A stretch of 64,000 bases of DNA from Caenorhabditis elegans (lineage: Eukaryota > Nematoda > Chromadorea > Rhabditida > Rhabditidae): contig NC_003281.10 of the NCBI RefSeq assembly GCF_000002985.6, positions 8,308,001 to 8,372,000 on the forward strand. Direction: 5' to 3'. The position numbers and the translations under genes are program-made. Below, piece after piece: positions 32,926 to 43,965 of this stretch (position 1 is its first letter; the number at the start of each line of letters is the position of its first letter). Under the pieces are notes generated by a model. The model made no database searches and was not told the origin of the DNA. It saw only the letters and a list, made by a program, of their open reading frames with translations.

Positions 32926-33743
32926 ATGGGTGATAAAAAATCACCGGTTGCTGTTGGTATGACGGTTCTTCCACCAAATCAAGAAAATTTTGTTGATGCT
33001 GGATCAACTACATTGATGAATAAACCCGGTGAACCGATTTTCAAATTGGCCATTAATCTGACAAAGTAAGTTACTGAGTCTACATTCGAGGCGACATATA
33101 CCTGCCATTTGCCTACTTTCGCCTACTGTCAAAATACACAGTTAATTCACGATGTGCGCATGATGCCTCAGTAAGAATCATTCACATATCGCAATCGAGG
33201 ATCGAGCACATCAAAGCAGCCGTTTGCAAGTGCAGAAAGCAAGCGGCTAACAGGCATGTAGGCAGGCGTAAATCAAGAACGAACTTTAAAAACACATTTT
33301 CAACAGTTCTTGAATAGCTTTGTGTTCATTCCTATAAATTCCTGAATAAGACTCAATCTAATTGTAGGTTGAATTCAAGTGCACAGAAGATCGAAAACCA
33401 ATATCAGTAAACTTGAAGTTGCACAATCCAACGGCTGTAACTGTTTCGTACAAAGTTCGTTGCACGTCTGCAGATATTTTTCGTGTCCAACCTCCACTGG
33501 GATTTGTAAAGCCGAGTGAAACAGTTTCAATTGTGATTTGGTATCAGAATCAAGACAAGAAAGATGCAATCTCAAAGAATCACTATTTCGCTTTTTACCA
33601 TACCAACAGCGATGGAAGAACTGCTCGTGAATTATGGGCAAATTCGAAAGTTGAAGGTTACACTTAAAATTGGAATATCTAGTTTTTAATGTATTATTTC
33701 AGGTGTCCGTCGTCTCCCTGCTTCGTTTTTATCGACTAAGTGA
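32926..33743 (+). CDS. MSP-domain protein, copy 1
   Basis: Exons 32926-33065, 33368-33656 and 33703-33743. Exon 2 holds a major sperm protein-type Ig fold: VNLKLHNPTAVTVSYKVRCT, ADIFRVQPPLGFVKPSETVS, IVIWYQNQDKK; exon 3 ends LPASFLSTK. MSP domains occur in nematode sperm cytoskeletal and signalling proteins and in VAP-type proteins, so sperm expression is likely but not shown. Exon 1 (MGDKKSPVAVGMTVLPPNQE) ends in phase 2 while exon 2 starts in phase 0, so this join breaks frame. A small upstream exon (32797-32862, MTVKLLFQLFQLYFLLIYSS) ends in phase 0 and could join exon 2 directly. The true 5' structure is unresolved. Confidence 0.65.
33075..33260. repeat. CCTAC/GTAGG patch in the MSP gene intron (copy 1)
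   Basis: GCCTACTTTCGCCTACTG and the inverted GGCATGTAGGCAGGCG occur at the two ends of the interval, giving weak foldback potential. The duplicate is at about 41270-41455. Confidence 0.5.
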
Positions 33744-34223
33744 ACTTTGATCGAATGAAAATATTGTCATTTGTCATTTGTATTATTCAACTACATTAAA
33801 TTTAGAGTTTAATGGTGCATGAATCATTTTCCAGGACTCGGCGCGATTTTTTATGGAGGCTGAAGTTCTGTATTAATTTAACAACTGTACTTCTTCTTCA
33901 TTTGAAATATTTTTAAACACTGCCATGCGTTCTAGCACGAGCGAAACTTGTAAGCCACCGTACCAGCACCTACACGAGGTACGGTAACTGAAAACTTTTT
34001 CACGTGCCAGGACCCCGTTCCGGGAGTTTGTTTTGTCGGATTTTTATTATTCTGGTCAATACTCATTTTTTCTCACTTTTTCAAACGCTTTCAAACAAAA
34101 CTAAGAGTTTATTATTGCACACAAATCAATAAAAAATGCGGAAAATGGCATATTGCACCGAACTTGATGAAACCTATTTGTTTATTTTTTTCTCAAATGG
34201 AAATGATCAATTATCGAATGAAT

Positions 34224-34610
34224 CTATTGAGACTTGGACACCATCTTTCCATTCTCCCAAGCAGTGGTCTTCAAGGTGGCTTGGGGCTTCTTCACGTTGG
34301 CGCCTCCCTGTAATTTTTGATAATTTTTGCGATTTTTCATACTTTGATGTGGGACAAAAATGTGTGAACCTTTAGGAGCCCAGTAATTAATTACCGGTAA
34401 TTTTCAGAAACATATTACTTAATTGAAACCTATAGGTTATAACTTGAAAAATGATAAACAGAAAATTAACGGAACGGGTTACTGTACCACTTAAAGGGGC
34501 ATATATTGTTATTTAAGGGTCCAACAAACCTTGGTGCACTGACGAACGACTTGTGCGGCGATTTGTGAATAACGGACGTAGTTGAGTCCAGCAGCTCTCC
34601 AGGCGACCAT
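34224..34610 (-). CDS. ATP synthase F1 epsilon subunit, copy 1
   Basis: Two exons (about 34610-34530 and 34307-34224) encode 54 residues. The N-terminus MVAWRAAGLNYVRYSQIAAQ followed by VVRQCTK matches the mitochondrial ATP synthase epsilon subunit (human ATP5F1E starts with a W, then a GLxYIRYS motif). The second exon reads GGANVKKPQATLKTTAWENG, a nematode-style extension of normal length. The protein sits in the central stalk of F1-ATPase in the mitochondrial matrix and has no cleaved presequence. Both duplicates look intact and identical, so dosage may be doubled. The start is preceded by a short AT-rich leader. Confidence 0.85.
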
Positions 34611-35770
34611 TTTTGATTTTGGGGGAAAGTTATTTAACCTTAATTTATACTATAAAATAATAAAATTTTCAGAAAAAGGAAGTAAATTGAAAGGTATGGA
34701 GAACAACCTTTAGACTAGAGAAATCTGTAAAATAAAAAATAAAAACTTTATACAGTCAAAGTTCAACAGGAAACTTGATAATATTCGAAAGTTACTGAAT
34801 AATAATTAGTTGGTCCAAAATGGAAACAAAACTATCAATAAATATTTAATTACATTAAACTTATTTCTCATAGTTTTCAATGATATTCTCACTCCAGAAC
34901 ACTAATCAGTTAAGCTCATGCGTTTGTTGGTTATTCTTGCTCGTATGTTATTGTAAAATCTTGTTTAAAAAACAGCAAAACGTTTATTTAATAACAGAAA
35001 AAATAATAATTTTATTTACTGGAAGAGCAAAAGATACAAAAAAATGAATTACGCAATTGGGATGTGCGGGGATTTGGGGGCCGAATTGTGCAGAAACGAA
35101 ACAAGTTGATTTCTTATGAAGAATGATAGGGGGATTTAGCAAGCAAGCTTTAAAGACACTCAAACGCATGCAAAAAACAATCATAGGAGTGTTGGTGGGT
35201 GACGGGGGGAAGAACCAGACAAAACCTCGTGTCAGATTAGTAAAACTGAAACAGGAAAATCGTATAGAAACAGACTATTAGAACAAAAAGGCGGAAAAAG
35301 GCAATTTGGGTGGGGGTGGAGGGAAGCTTTAAATACTTTTAGCTTTTGAAGTTTTGTATTCTACATGGAAGACGAGAAGCCAAGGAACGAAATGGGGAGA
35401 CACAACCAACCAAATGAAGATATTTTTGTTGAAACTTCCAGAAGCCGCGTAATTGTATAAGTTACTAGATTTTAAAATAAACAGAAAAGCCCATCGAAAG
35501 TATATCACAAAGCCGGGAAAAGAAGAGAGATAGAGAAGCATTTGAATGTCAGTCTTCAGTGTATTGATTGGATCAAAGAAGACGATGAGTTGATGTTGTT
35601 GTTGGGAGACATTATGCTGAAAAACTTTGATTAGTGAAAAATGGACGGACAAAAGACTGTTAAATTTGATAATACGGTAGGAAGAAAAAGAAACACTCAC
35701 TCTAATTCTAATTCATAGTATAATTACTTGTGAAAAATTACATGAGCACTAAAGAATTTTTTAAAAAATC
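34611..35770. other. Noncoding interval including the unc-116 3' UTR (copy 1)
   Basis: The interval holds the AT-rich upstream region of the epsilon-subunit gene and, next to the unc-116 stop, a long transcribed-looking 3' region with G-rich words (GGGGGATTTGGG-like near 35065-35215, GGGTGGGGGTGGAGGG at 35310). No exon is supported; the open frames here are shadows. Confidence 0.45.
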
Positions 35771-36354
35771 TTAAATTTCTGCAATCAACTGTGAAATAGT
35801 CATTTTTGATGGTATCTGATTGCGAGATGTTGAAGGTGTAGATGTCTGACTAAACACACCGTTTGAGCCATTTGGAGCTCCTTGTGACATTCCTGCTGAC
35901 GGAGACGTATACACTTGTCCTGGACGGATTGGCTTCACAATTTGTGGAGCATTCATTCGTCGCATGTTACGTTGTCGAACAGCTTCCTTGATTCGTTCAA
36001 CTTCTTGTTGATACTTCTTTCGTTCTGCTTGACTACGTTGCTTCGAATCACGAAGAGCAGTTTCTAATATTTTGATGCGATCTTCACGACCACGAAGACG
36101 AGCTTCCATCTTTGGCAGTTCAACGCGCAAATCGGCATTGTCGCGAACAAGCTGAAAATTCAAGTTTTAAGATAATCAAAATGAGAATAAAAACGACAAA
36201 CCTGCTTGTGAACCTTCGTCAACTTGTCCAAATTGTTCTCCAAGAACTGAATTCGTTGCTTTTGAGCTGGTCCACTGAGAGAATCTTCTCCCTCGGTGTC
36301 TTGATTGGCTTGGCATCGAGCAACAAGTACTCTCATGAACTCCTTTTTCAAATT
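35771..36354 (-). pseudogene. unc-116: Truncated unc-116: stalk end and tail (duplicated fragment)
   Basis: Last exon (36151-35771) and the 3' 150 bp of the penultimate exon (36354-36202), with the intron intact. The coding sequence is undamaged and, on my reading, identical to the intact gene, but the motor, neck and most of the stalk are missing. Starting at the ATG whose complement is 36334-36336, it encodes 171 residues: the end of the coiled coil ([13 protein letters not shown]), charged helix, the autoinhibitory IAK-like motif ([10 protein letters not shown]) and the Gly/Ser tail. It is joined at 36355 to an array of heat-shock elements lying upstream on its own strand. It is either an unexpressed fragment or a source of a kinesin tail peptide. 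Confidence 0.88.
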
Positions 36355-36700
36355 TAGGGAAAATTCTGGAATGTTCCAGAACTTTCTAGAAAAATTGGGA
36401 AAAGTCTGGAATGTTCCAGAACTTTCTAGAAAAATTGGGAAAAGTCTGGAATGTTCCAGAACTTTCTAGAAAAATTGAGAAAAGTCTGGAATGTTCCAGA
36501 ACTTTCTAGAAAAATTGGGAAAATTCTGGAATGTTCCAAAACTTTCTAGAAAAATTGGGAAAAGTCTGGAATGTTCCAGAACTTTCTAGAAAAATTGGGA
36601 AAAGTCTGGAATGTTCCAGAACTTTCTAGAAAAATTGGGAAAAGTCTGGAATGTTCCAGAACTTTCTAGAAAAATTGGGAAAAGTCTGGAAAAAAAGAGG
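36355..36700. repeat. 40-bp heat-shock-element minisatellite, 8 full units
   Basis: Units begin at 36366, 36406, 36446, 36486, 36526, 36566, 36606 and 36646, with a partial ninth at 36686. Each unit has GGAAT-GTTCC-AGAAC-TTTCT-AGAAA, five alternating HSE modules without gaps, and then ATTGGGAAAAGT. Two units carry single changes (ATTGAG; TTCCAAAAC). This is the expanded form of the two-unit array at 28400-28500. Confidence 0.92.
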
Positions 36701-36985
36701 TATTGGGTTAGGAGTCGGTGGAGGATAATGTCAAGGTACTGTAGTGGTATTGTAAGGTTACTGTCTTGGTCAAAAAGTAACAGAAAGTTTTCATACTGTC
36801 TGTGAATTTTTGAAACATGCATGTCGTAGAAAAATACATACATGTAGCAGTGCCAGTAAACCGCGTTTTAAGTGTTTCAAGTTTTTTTCATGATGAGAAA
36901 TTTTTTGAGTGATCGAAGGTATGTGTGTCAAATACGTTTAATGGTGCCAGTCGTTGCCCGCGCCGTAGGCGCGGTCAGCGGCTGG
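36355..36985 (+). mobile_element. Helitron-like element 3' segment (copy 2)
   Basis: Same as 28400-28790 but with six more HSE units. The hairpin GCCCGCGCCGTAGGCGCGG and the CTGG end at 36982-36985, followed by T, are conserved. The left border is the unc-116 breakpoint. Confidence 0.6.
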
Positions 36986-37047
36986 TACATATATATAAAT
37001 ATATTTTGACTTTTATGCAAGAACAGCTATAGCTGAAAAAATCTTAC

Positions 37048-37221
37048 CGTAATTTCAGTTCTATAAGGAATAATTCCGAGGGATGATTTAACATCATAGT
37101 CAAATTCAATTGAATAAGTAGATGTAACCCATCCAGAAGTAAAAACTCCAACGGTATTCAGAACAAAAGAAACCGATAGAAGAGCTCCGATGAAGAGCAC
37201 AAGTTTGTCCAAAGGTAACAT
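37048..37221 (-). pseudogene. Claudin-like gene relic, exon 1 only (copy 2)
   Basis: Identical to 28853-29026: one exon with an intact donor and no partner exons on this strand before the Helitron/HSE segment. Its presence in both units shows that the truncation predates the duplication. Confidence 0.75.
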
Positions 37222-37698
37222 TTGGAATCAGGCGGCTTTTGCTCTTTCTTCAATGCTTTTTATTTCAATTTTTATCAAATCATTGTTTACTACAAAATGT
37301 TTGGGAATTTCACGGTTATGGCATTGTAAAAAACTAATGGTTTACTCTATTCAAATGTGTGAAAGAATGAGATAAAATATGATCGAACTGTGTTTGATAA
37401 GCAACTCTTCATTCACAATTTCTTCCTCACTTGAAATGAGTTCCATGAAATGTGAATCATAAAATGAAACTTATTTTGTATGGAGGTTTGCGGCCTGTCA
37501 GACCTCAAATGGTTGCAGTTTATTTTAGATTATAGGTACGGGATAAGAACTGTATTCTGATAATATCCAATTAATTATTTTATGAAAGTTCACACAGTTA
37601 TCCGTGATTTCAATTTTTTTCTTTCAATGTTTATTTAAAATTTAAACCCACAGAAATCAAGATTCAATTTTGTATTCTATATCGGAAAAATATACTAT

Positions 37699-38826
37699 TC
37701 AATAAAAACTGTAAGACATAAAAGCAGAAGCTCCAAAAACACCAATCATCAGAATGGATGAGACTACGCACAGCCAAGCCGAATATCCAAGAGAAAGTGA
37801 TTCCGGAGAAAGTTTGAAAAGAATACTATTTAAACCGACTAGATTCACAGCAATTAAAATAACTGAAATTATGGTAAATAAGAAAATTGTGAGTGACATT
37901 GCCGATAGTGCACCGAATCCTGCTCGTATTGCTGGTTGTAGATCATCTTTACGTGCTTTAAAACTGAAATATTTGGAAATAACCTGGGACTCCGAATTTG
38001 CCTCTGATTACCAATTTTTATGGGAAAATATATTTTTTTTGTGCACCAACTCACGTACCTATCTTACGCCTATCTCATGCCTATCTACATACATGCCTAC
38101 TTTAAGTTTACTCTAGGTTCTGCTTGCTCATCAGATTGTAGATTCTAACCTGTTTTATTACGTCCGCTTTACTACCTCTTACCTTCCTAGGCATCTAACC
38201 TATGAACACCTGCTGCCGTTCTTAAAGTCTGCCTCATGCCTACTAATGTGTCTATTTCATTATTACCCTTATCTTAGAAAACAAATGCTACCTGAAAAAC
38301 TAGTGAAACAACAAACCTTAACAATCCATACAGAGGGATAGTCAGAAGAAACAGGACAAATGTCAGGATCATTAGAATTTCAGCGACTCCGAACCAAGGA
38401 AACATAGTCTGAAATAATTCAATTTGGCGAAAGTGAATACACACATTCTTTGAAAAATTCGACTGCATTCGTAATAATCTTTAAAAATTCATTTTTTAAT
38501 AATAAAATCTTCAGACCAATCAGAACCTATTTCCGCCCATCTTTCATCCAATCAGAGGAAGTGAGCTGTACCAAGCGTGCTGATTGGTTCCATGTTTTCA
38601 TTTCGGTGGGAGTTCAAACAGTCTTTAGGAGACCGTGTTTCTTTTTCAAACTTACCGTGACTTCAGTTCTGTATGGGATAATGCCAAGTGATTTCATATT
38701 TTGAAACTCAGCATCAACTGTTAGTGGATATTTAGATGTAACCCATTCATTTGTGAATACTCCAACAGCATTCAAAACAAAAGAAAGAGCCAAGAGAGCT
38801 CCGAGAACTATTTTCAAAGCTAACAT
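37699..38826 (-). CDS. Claudin-like (Clc-type) four-TM protein, copy 2
   Basis: Duplicate of the gene at 29504-30631. The exons are 38656-38826, 38317-38408 and 37699-37963, with the same reading frame and no visible difference. It has four transmembrane helices and the first-loop motif GIIPYRTEV. Both copies look intact, including splice sites, so both may be expressed. See the first copy for the domain description. Confidence 0.78.
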
Positions 38827-39187
38827 CTGAAATCAAATGCGTTTTATTTTTTTGCCTTTTATTCCAATTTTTATCAATCCTTTGTTTAGTTTCATATTTA
38901 AAACAACTGCACAATTTTAGCATAATAAAAATTGCAAAGTAAATATATTCTATCCACATAGATGAACTAAAAGATCAAAATGATCAAACTCTATAAAACA
39001 AAGTTTGATAAGAGACATTATTTTAATTCACAACTTTTTCTACAGTGCCAAATCGTTTTGTAATTTTTATTTCTTTATTGATATCTTCAAAATTACCGAG
39101 ATGTTACCTTTCAAAGTGAAGTATTGGGTCAGAAACTAGAAAATATACTGTATGCACATTGAAATGTTTATATAAACAAAAAACGTC

Positions 39188-39925
39188 TTACAAATCGTTA
39201 TTAAATTTTTGAAAATGCCGAATCTTTTTATATGAAAAGTAGAAAGAAGGGATCATCACAGGAATTAGTAAAACAGCTGAAGAAACAGAAAGCCATGCAG
39301 AATAACCAAGACGAAATGAAGTTGGAGTCAGCAATTGATTCATCATTTGAAGATCCGATCCTATTAAAATAACGGATATAAAAATAAAACAAAAAATTAA
39401 CAGTGAAATTGCTGCAATTATATTAATCCATTTTTGTAGTGATATTGGAAAACCACTTTTGTAGATTTTGACACTGAAAAATATAATTATTCTTATGTAT
39501 TTTCAATAACTTTTGGAGGTGAGCCAGTGGAAAATTTAACTTTTTCAGGCAAAAAGTTATATTTTGATTTTAAAATTGTTGAGAGTACCAAAAAATAGTT
39601 TCCAAACGTACCTAACAATACCATAAACTGGGAAAATAATTATTAAAAATCCAATTGATATAAACATAAGTACACTTGCAACTCCATACCAAGGAAATTG
39701 ACTCTGAAAAGTTTTGAATTTTTGAAGATTCCTAGGAAACTCTCAACCTACTACAAAATCAGTTCTATATGGAACAATTCCAATTGAGCTTGAGCCATTT
39801 AAAACTCCAAAAGTCATTTCTTTTGAAAATACTATCCATTGGGGTGTAAGTACCCCTACTGTGTTCAGAATAAATATTATTGAAATGAGTAAGCCAATAG
39901 AAATAATAATAATTATATTCATCAA
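39188..39925 (-). CDS. Claudin-like four-TM protein, second paralogue, copy 2
   Basis: Duplicate of the gene at 30993-31730, with exons at about 39925-39755, 39704-39613 and 39474-39188. The four hydrophobic helices and the loop motif GIVPYRTDF are unchanged. The LINE fragment again lies directly upstream of its start. Confidence 0.72.
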
Positions 39926-39935
39926 AGGTTAGAAT

Positions 39936-40557
39936 ATGGAACAGTAGTGTCTTCTCCGACAAAAAAATCGGATGAGAAAGCAATAGAGTCTGTACAAAAC
40001 GCATTCACTAGGCGCCTTTATAGTAGAATCAACAAAAGATATATTAATCCAACTGATAAAGATTACAAAACTGCCATGGAACGTGACGAACTATTCGACC
40101 TCCAAACCTTAAGCACGAGACGTAAAATAATTGACAGAATCCAAGTAATCAGAATGAATACTGGTAAAGTAGACTTAAAAACATCTGAGTTCTTTGAGCA
40201 ACAAGAGACCCACACTCGTTCTAAAAAGAAATATATCTGGAGTACAGATAAATCTAAACTTAGGATTCACTTTTTTGTCAACAGAACACTACCCACAATG
40301 AAGCAACACTAATCTAATGTTACCTTATCCTCACTTCTATCCATCATTTATTCTTGCCTTTTATACATCGATATTTGTGTTTTTTGCTTCTTCTCCAATG
40401 TAGCCATTATTTTCTTCTCATCTCTTTTTTATTTTTGTTTCGTTTTATTTATGTAATTTATTTATGTAACCACTTGTGATGGTTTGTATCTATTAATGTG
40501 TGTTTTTTTTTCTACCTCACGATATCTTACTATCGTAATAAATTAAATTAAATTAAA
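39936..40557 (+). mobile_element. 5'-truncated LINE fragment, copy 2
   Basis: Copy of 31741-32362 carried by the segmental duplication and not by a second retrotransposition, because the flanks are identical too. RT C-terminal remnant, 3' UTR hairpin and TAAAT-type tail are all present. Confidence 0.78.
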
Positions 40558-41120
40558 ATCAAAGTCTAGAGGTACAGTACTTCAAGTGGTCCAAAAACCT
40601 GAAGATCTTTTTTTGAGGAAACTAGTTTTGAAAGTTTCAGTGCTAGAAAATACACTTTATATCAAAAAACAAATACAAAATGTTTTATTTACTTTTTCTT
40701 AATATTGAACGTATATGATCTATGAACTTTTATTGCTTCAATAACTGAAGGCATCTTCTGCCAATAAAAAAGTTTTATAAAACTGTAAAATTAGAAGAAT
40801 TCAGTATTCCAGGGTATAGATTGAAACAGCTTGCCTGCCTAACAGGCGACAAATGACTGTGGCATGCCTACACTCGTTCCCTCTGTAAAAATCCCGCGTA
40901 TTGCAATTTTAAAACTAAACGCTTATTTCATTTTACAAAATAAAACGTGAAGGTTCAGTTTTTATATCTGACGTTTGATTGTTGAGGAAATATGACAGTC
41001 AAACTCTTATTTCAATTATTTCAACTTTATTTTCTGCTCATTTATAGCAGCTTGGAGGTAAGTAATCTTCAAAGATTTTTCAAACGTTTCAGAATTTGAA
41101 TCTGTTTTCAGAACTAACAA

Positions 41121-41938
41121 ATGGGTGATAAAAAATCACCGGTTGCTGTTGGTATGACGGTTCTTCCACCAAATCAAGAAAATTTTGTTGATGCTGGATC
41201 AACTACATTGATGAATAAACCCGGTGAACCGATTTTCAAATTGGCCATTAATCTGACAAAGTAAGTTACTGAGTCTACATTCGAGGCGACATATACCTGC
41301 CATTTGCCTACTTTCGCCTACTGTCAAAATACACAGTTAATTCACGATGTGCGCATGATGCCTCAGTAAGAATCATTCACATATCGCAATCGAGGATCGA
41401 GCACATCAAAGCAGCCGTTTGCAAGTGCAGAAAGCAAGCGGCTAACAGGCATGTAGGCAGGCGTAAATCAAGAACGAACTTTAAAAACACATTTTCAACA
41501 GTTCTTGAATAGCTTTGTGTTCATTCCTATAAATTCCTGAATAAGACTCAATCTAATTGTAGGTTGAATTCAAGTGCACAGAAGATCGAAAACCAATATC
41601 AGTAAACTTGAAGTTGCACAATCCAACGGCTGTAACTGTTTCGTACAAAGTTCGTTGCACGTCTGCAGATATTTTTCGTGTCCAACCTCCACTGGGATTT
41701 GTAAAGCCGAGTGAAACAGTTTCAATTGTGATTTGGTATCAGAATCAAGACAAGAAAGATGCAATCTCAAAGAATCACTATTTCGCTTTTTACCATACCA
41801 ACAGCGATGGAAGAACTGCTCGTGAATTATGGGCAAATTCGAAAGTTGAAGGTTACACTTAAAATTGGAATATCTAGTTTTTAATGTATTATTTCAGGTG
41901 TCCGTCGTCTCCCTGCTTCGTTTTTATCGACTAAGTGA
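41121..41938 (+). CDS. MSP-domain protein, copy 2
   Basis: Duplicate of 32926-33743 with exons 41121-41260, 41563-41851 and 41898-41938. It shows the same phase conflict between the MGDKK exon and the MSP exon, so the conflict is not a private sequencing error in one copy. The alternative upstream exon is at 40992-41057. Confidence 0.65.
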
Positions 41939-42418
41939 ACTTTGATCGAATGAAAATATTGTCATTTGTCATTTGTATTATTCAACTACATTAAATTTAG
42001 AGTTTAATGGTGCATGAATCATTTTCCAGGACTCGGCGCGATTTTTTATGGAGGCTGAAGTTCTGTATTAATTTAACAACTGTACTTCTTCTTCATTTGA
42101 AATATTTTTAAACACTGCCATGCGTTCTAGCACGAGCGAAACTTGTAAGCCACCGTACCAGCACCTACACGAGGTACGGTAACTGAAAACTTTTTCACGT
42201 GCCAGGACCCCGTTCCGGGAGTTTGTTTTGTCGGATTTTTATTATTCTGGTCAATACTCATTTTTTCTCACTTTTTCAAACGCTTTCAAACAAAACTAAG
42301 AGTTTATTATTGCACACAAATCAATAAAAAATGCGGAAAATGGCATATTGCACCGAACTTGATGAAACCTATTTGTTTATTTTTTTCTCAAATGGAAATG
42401 ATCAATTATCGAATGAAT

Positions 42419-42805
42419 CTATTGAGACTTGGACACCATCTTTCCATTCTCCCAAGCAGTGGTCTTCAAGGTGGCTTGGGGCTTCTTCACGTTGGCGCCT
42501 CCCTGTAATTTTTGATAATTTTTGCGATTTTTCATACTTTGATGTGGGACAAAAATGTGTGAACCTTTAGGAGCCCAGTAATTAATTACCGGTAATTTTC
42601 AGAAACATATTACTTAATTGAAACCTATAGGTTATAACTTGAAAAATGATAAACAGAAAATTAACGGAACGGGTTACTGTACCACTTAAAGGGGCATATA
42701 TTGTTATTTAAGGGTCCAACAAACCTTGGTGCACTGACGAACGACTTGTGCGGCGATTTGTGAATAACGGACGTAGTTGAGTCCAGCAGCTCTCCAGGCG
42801 ACCAT
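42419..42805 (-). CDS. ATP synthase F1 epsilon subunit, copy 2
   Basis: Identical duplicate of 34224-34610 (MVAWRAAGLNYVRYSQIAAQ start, stop at 42419). Coding sequence and splice sites are intact. See the first copy for role and motif evidence. Confidence 0.85.
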
Positions 42806-43965
42806 TTTTGATTTTGGGGGAAAGTTATTTAACCTTAATTTATACTATAAAATAATAAAATTTTCAGAAAAAGGAAGTAAATTGAAAGGTATGGAGAACA
42901 ACCTTTAGACTAGAGAAATCTGTAAAATAAAAAATAAAAACTTTATACAGTCAAAGTTCAACAGGAAACTTGATAATATTCGAAAGTTACTGAATAATAA
43001 TTAGTTGGTCCAAAATGGAAACAAAACTATCAATAAATATTTAATTACATTAAACTTATTTCTCATAGTTTTCAATGATATTCTCACTCCAGAACACTAA
43101 TCAGTTAAGCTCATGCGTTTGTTGGTTATTCTTGCTCGTATGTTATTGTAAAATCTTGTTTAAAAAACAGCAAAACGTTTATTTAATAACAGAAAAAATA
43201 ATAATTTTATTTACTGGAAGAGCAAAAGATACAAAAAAATGAATTACGCAATTGGGATGTGCGGGGATTTGGGGGCCGAATTGTGCAGAAACGAAACAAG
43301 TTGATTTCTTATGAAGAATGATAGGGGGATTTAGCAAGCAAGCTTTAAAGACACTCAAACGCATGCAAAAAACAATCATAGGAGTGTTGGTGGGTGACGG
43401 GGGGAAGAACCAGACAAAACCTCGTGTCAGATTAGTAAAACTGAAACAGGAAAATCGTATAGAAACAGACTATTAGAACAAAAAGGCGGAAAAAGGCAAT
43501 TTGGGTGGGGGTGGAGGGAAGCTTTAAATACTTTTAGCTTTTGAAGTTTTGTATTCTACATGGAAGACGAGAAGCCAAGGAACGAAATGGGGAGACACAA
43601 CCAACCAAATGAAGATATTTTTGTTGAAACTTCCAGAAGCCGCGTAATTGTATAAGTTACTAGATTTTAAAATAAACAGAAAAGCCCATCGAAAGTATAT
43701 CACAAAGCCGGGAAAAGAAGAGAGATAGAGAAGCATTTGAATGTCAGTCTTCAGTGTATTGATTGGATCAAAGAAGACGATGAGTTGATGTTGTTGTTGG
43801 GAGACATTATGCTGAAAAACTTTGATTAGTGAAAAATGGACGGACAAAAGACTGTTAAATTTGATAATACGGTAGGAAGAAAAAGAAACACTCACTCTAA
43901 TTCTAATTCATAGTATAATTACTTGTGAAAAATTACATGAGCACTAAAGAATTTTTAAAAAAATC
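42806..43965. other. Noncoding interval including the unc-116 3' UTR (copy 2)
   Basis: Same content as 34611-35770: upstream DNA of the epsilon-subunit gene and the 3' region of the intact unc-116 gene, with G-rich words near 43260-43520. No exon is seen. Confidence 0.45.

Larger units (their letters stand above)
28326..36280. repeat. Tandem duplication, unit 1 (7,955 bp)
   Basis: Direct copy of 36281-44475. Both units start with the same 74-bp unc-116 fragment fused to the HSE array and run through the same genes in the same order. Positions left of the array are offset by 7,955 bp and those right of it by 8,195 bp; the 240-bp difference equals six 40-bp units. By eye I find only two other differences: A/G at 28652 versus 36847, and T/A at 35762 versus 43957. 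The duplication is therefore very recent or actively homogenised. Confidence 0.95.

Noticed and set aside
35329-35700. 123-residue minus-strand frame downstream of the unc-116 fragment
   Set aside because: Lies in the 3' UTR region, lacks splice context and protein-like composition; the identical copy at 43524-43895 adds no independent evidence.
39936-40557. Independent second LINE insertion
   Set aside because: The flanking DNA is identical to unit 1, so this copy arose by the segmental duplication.
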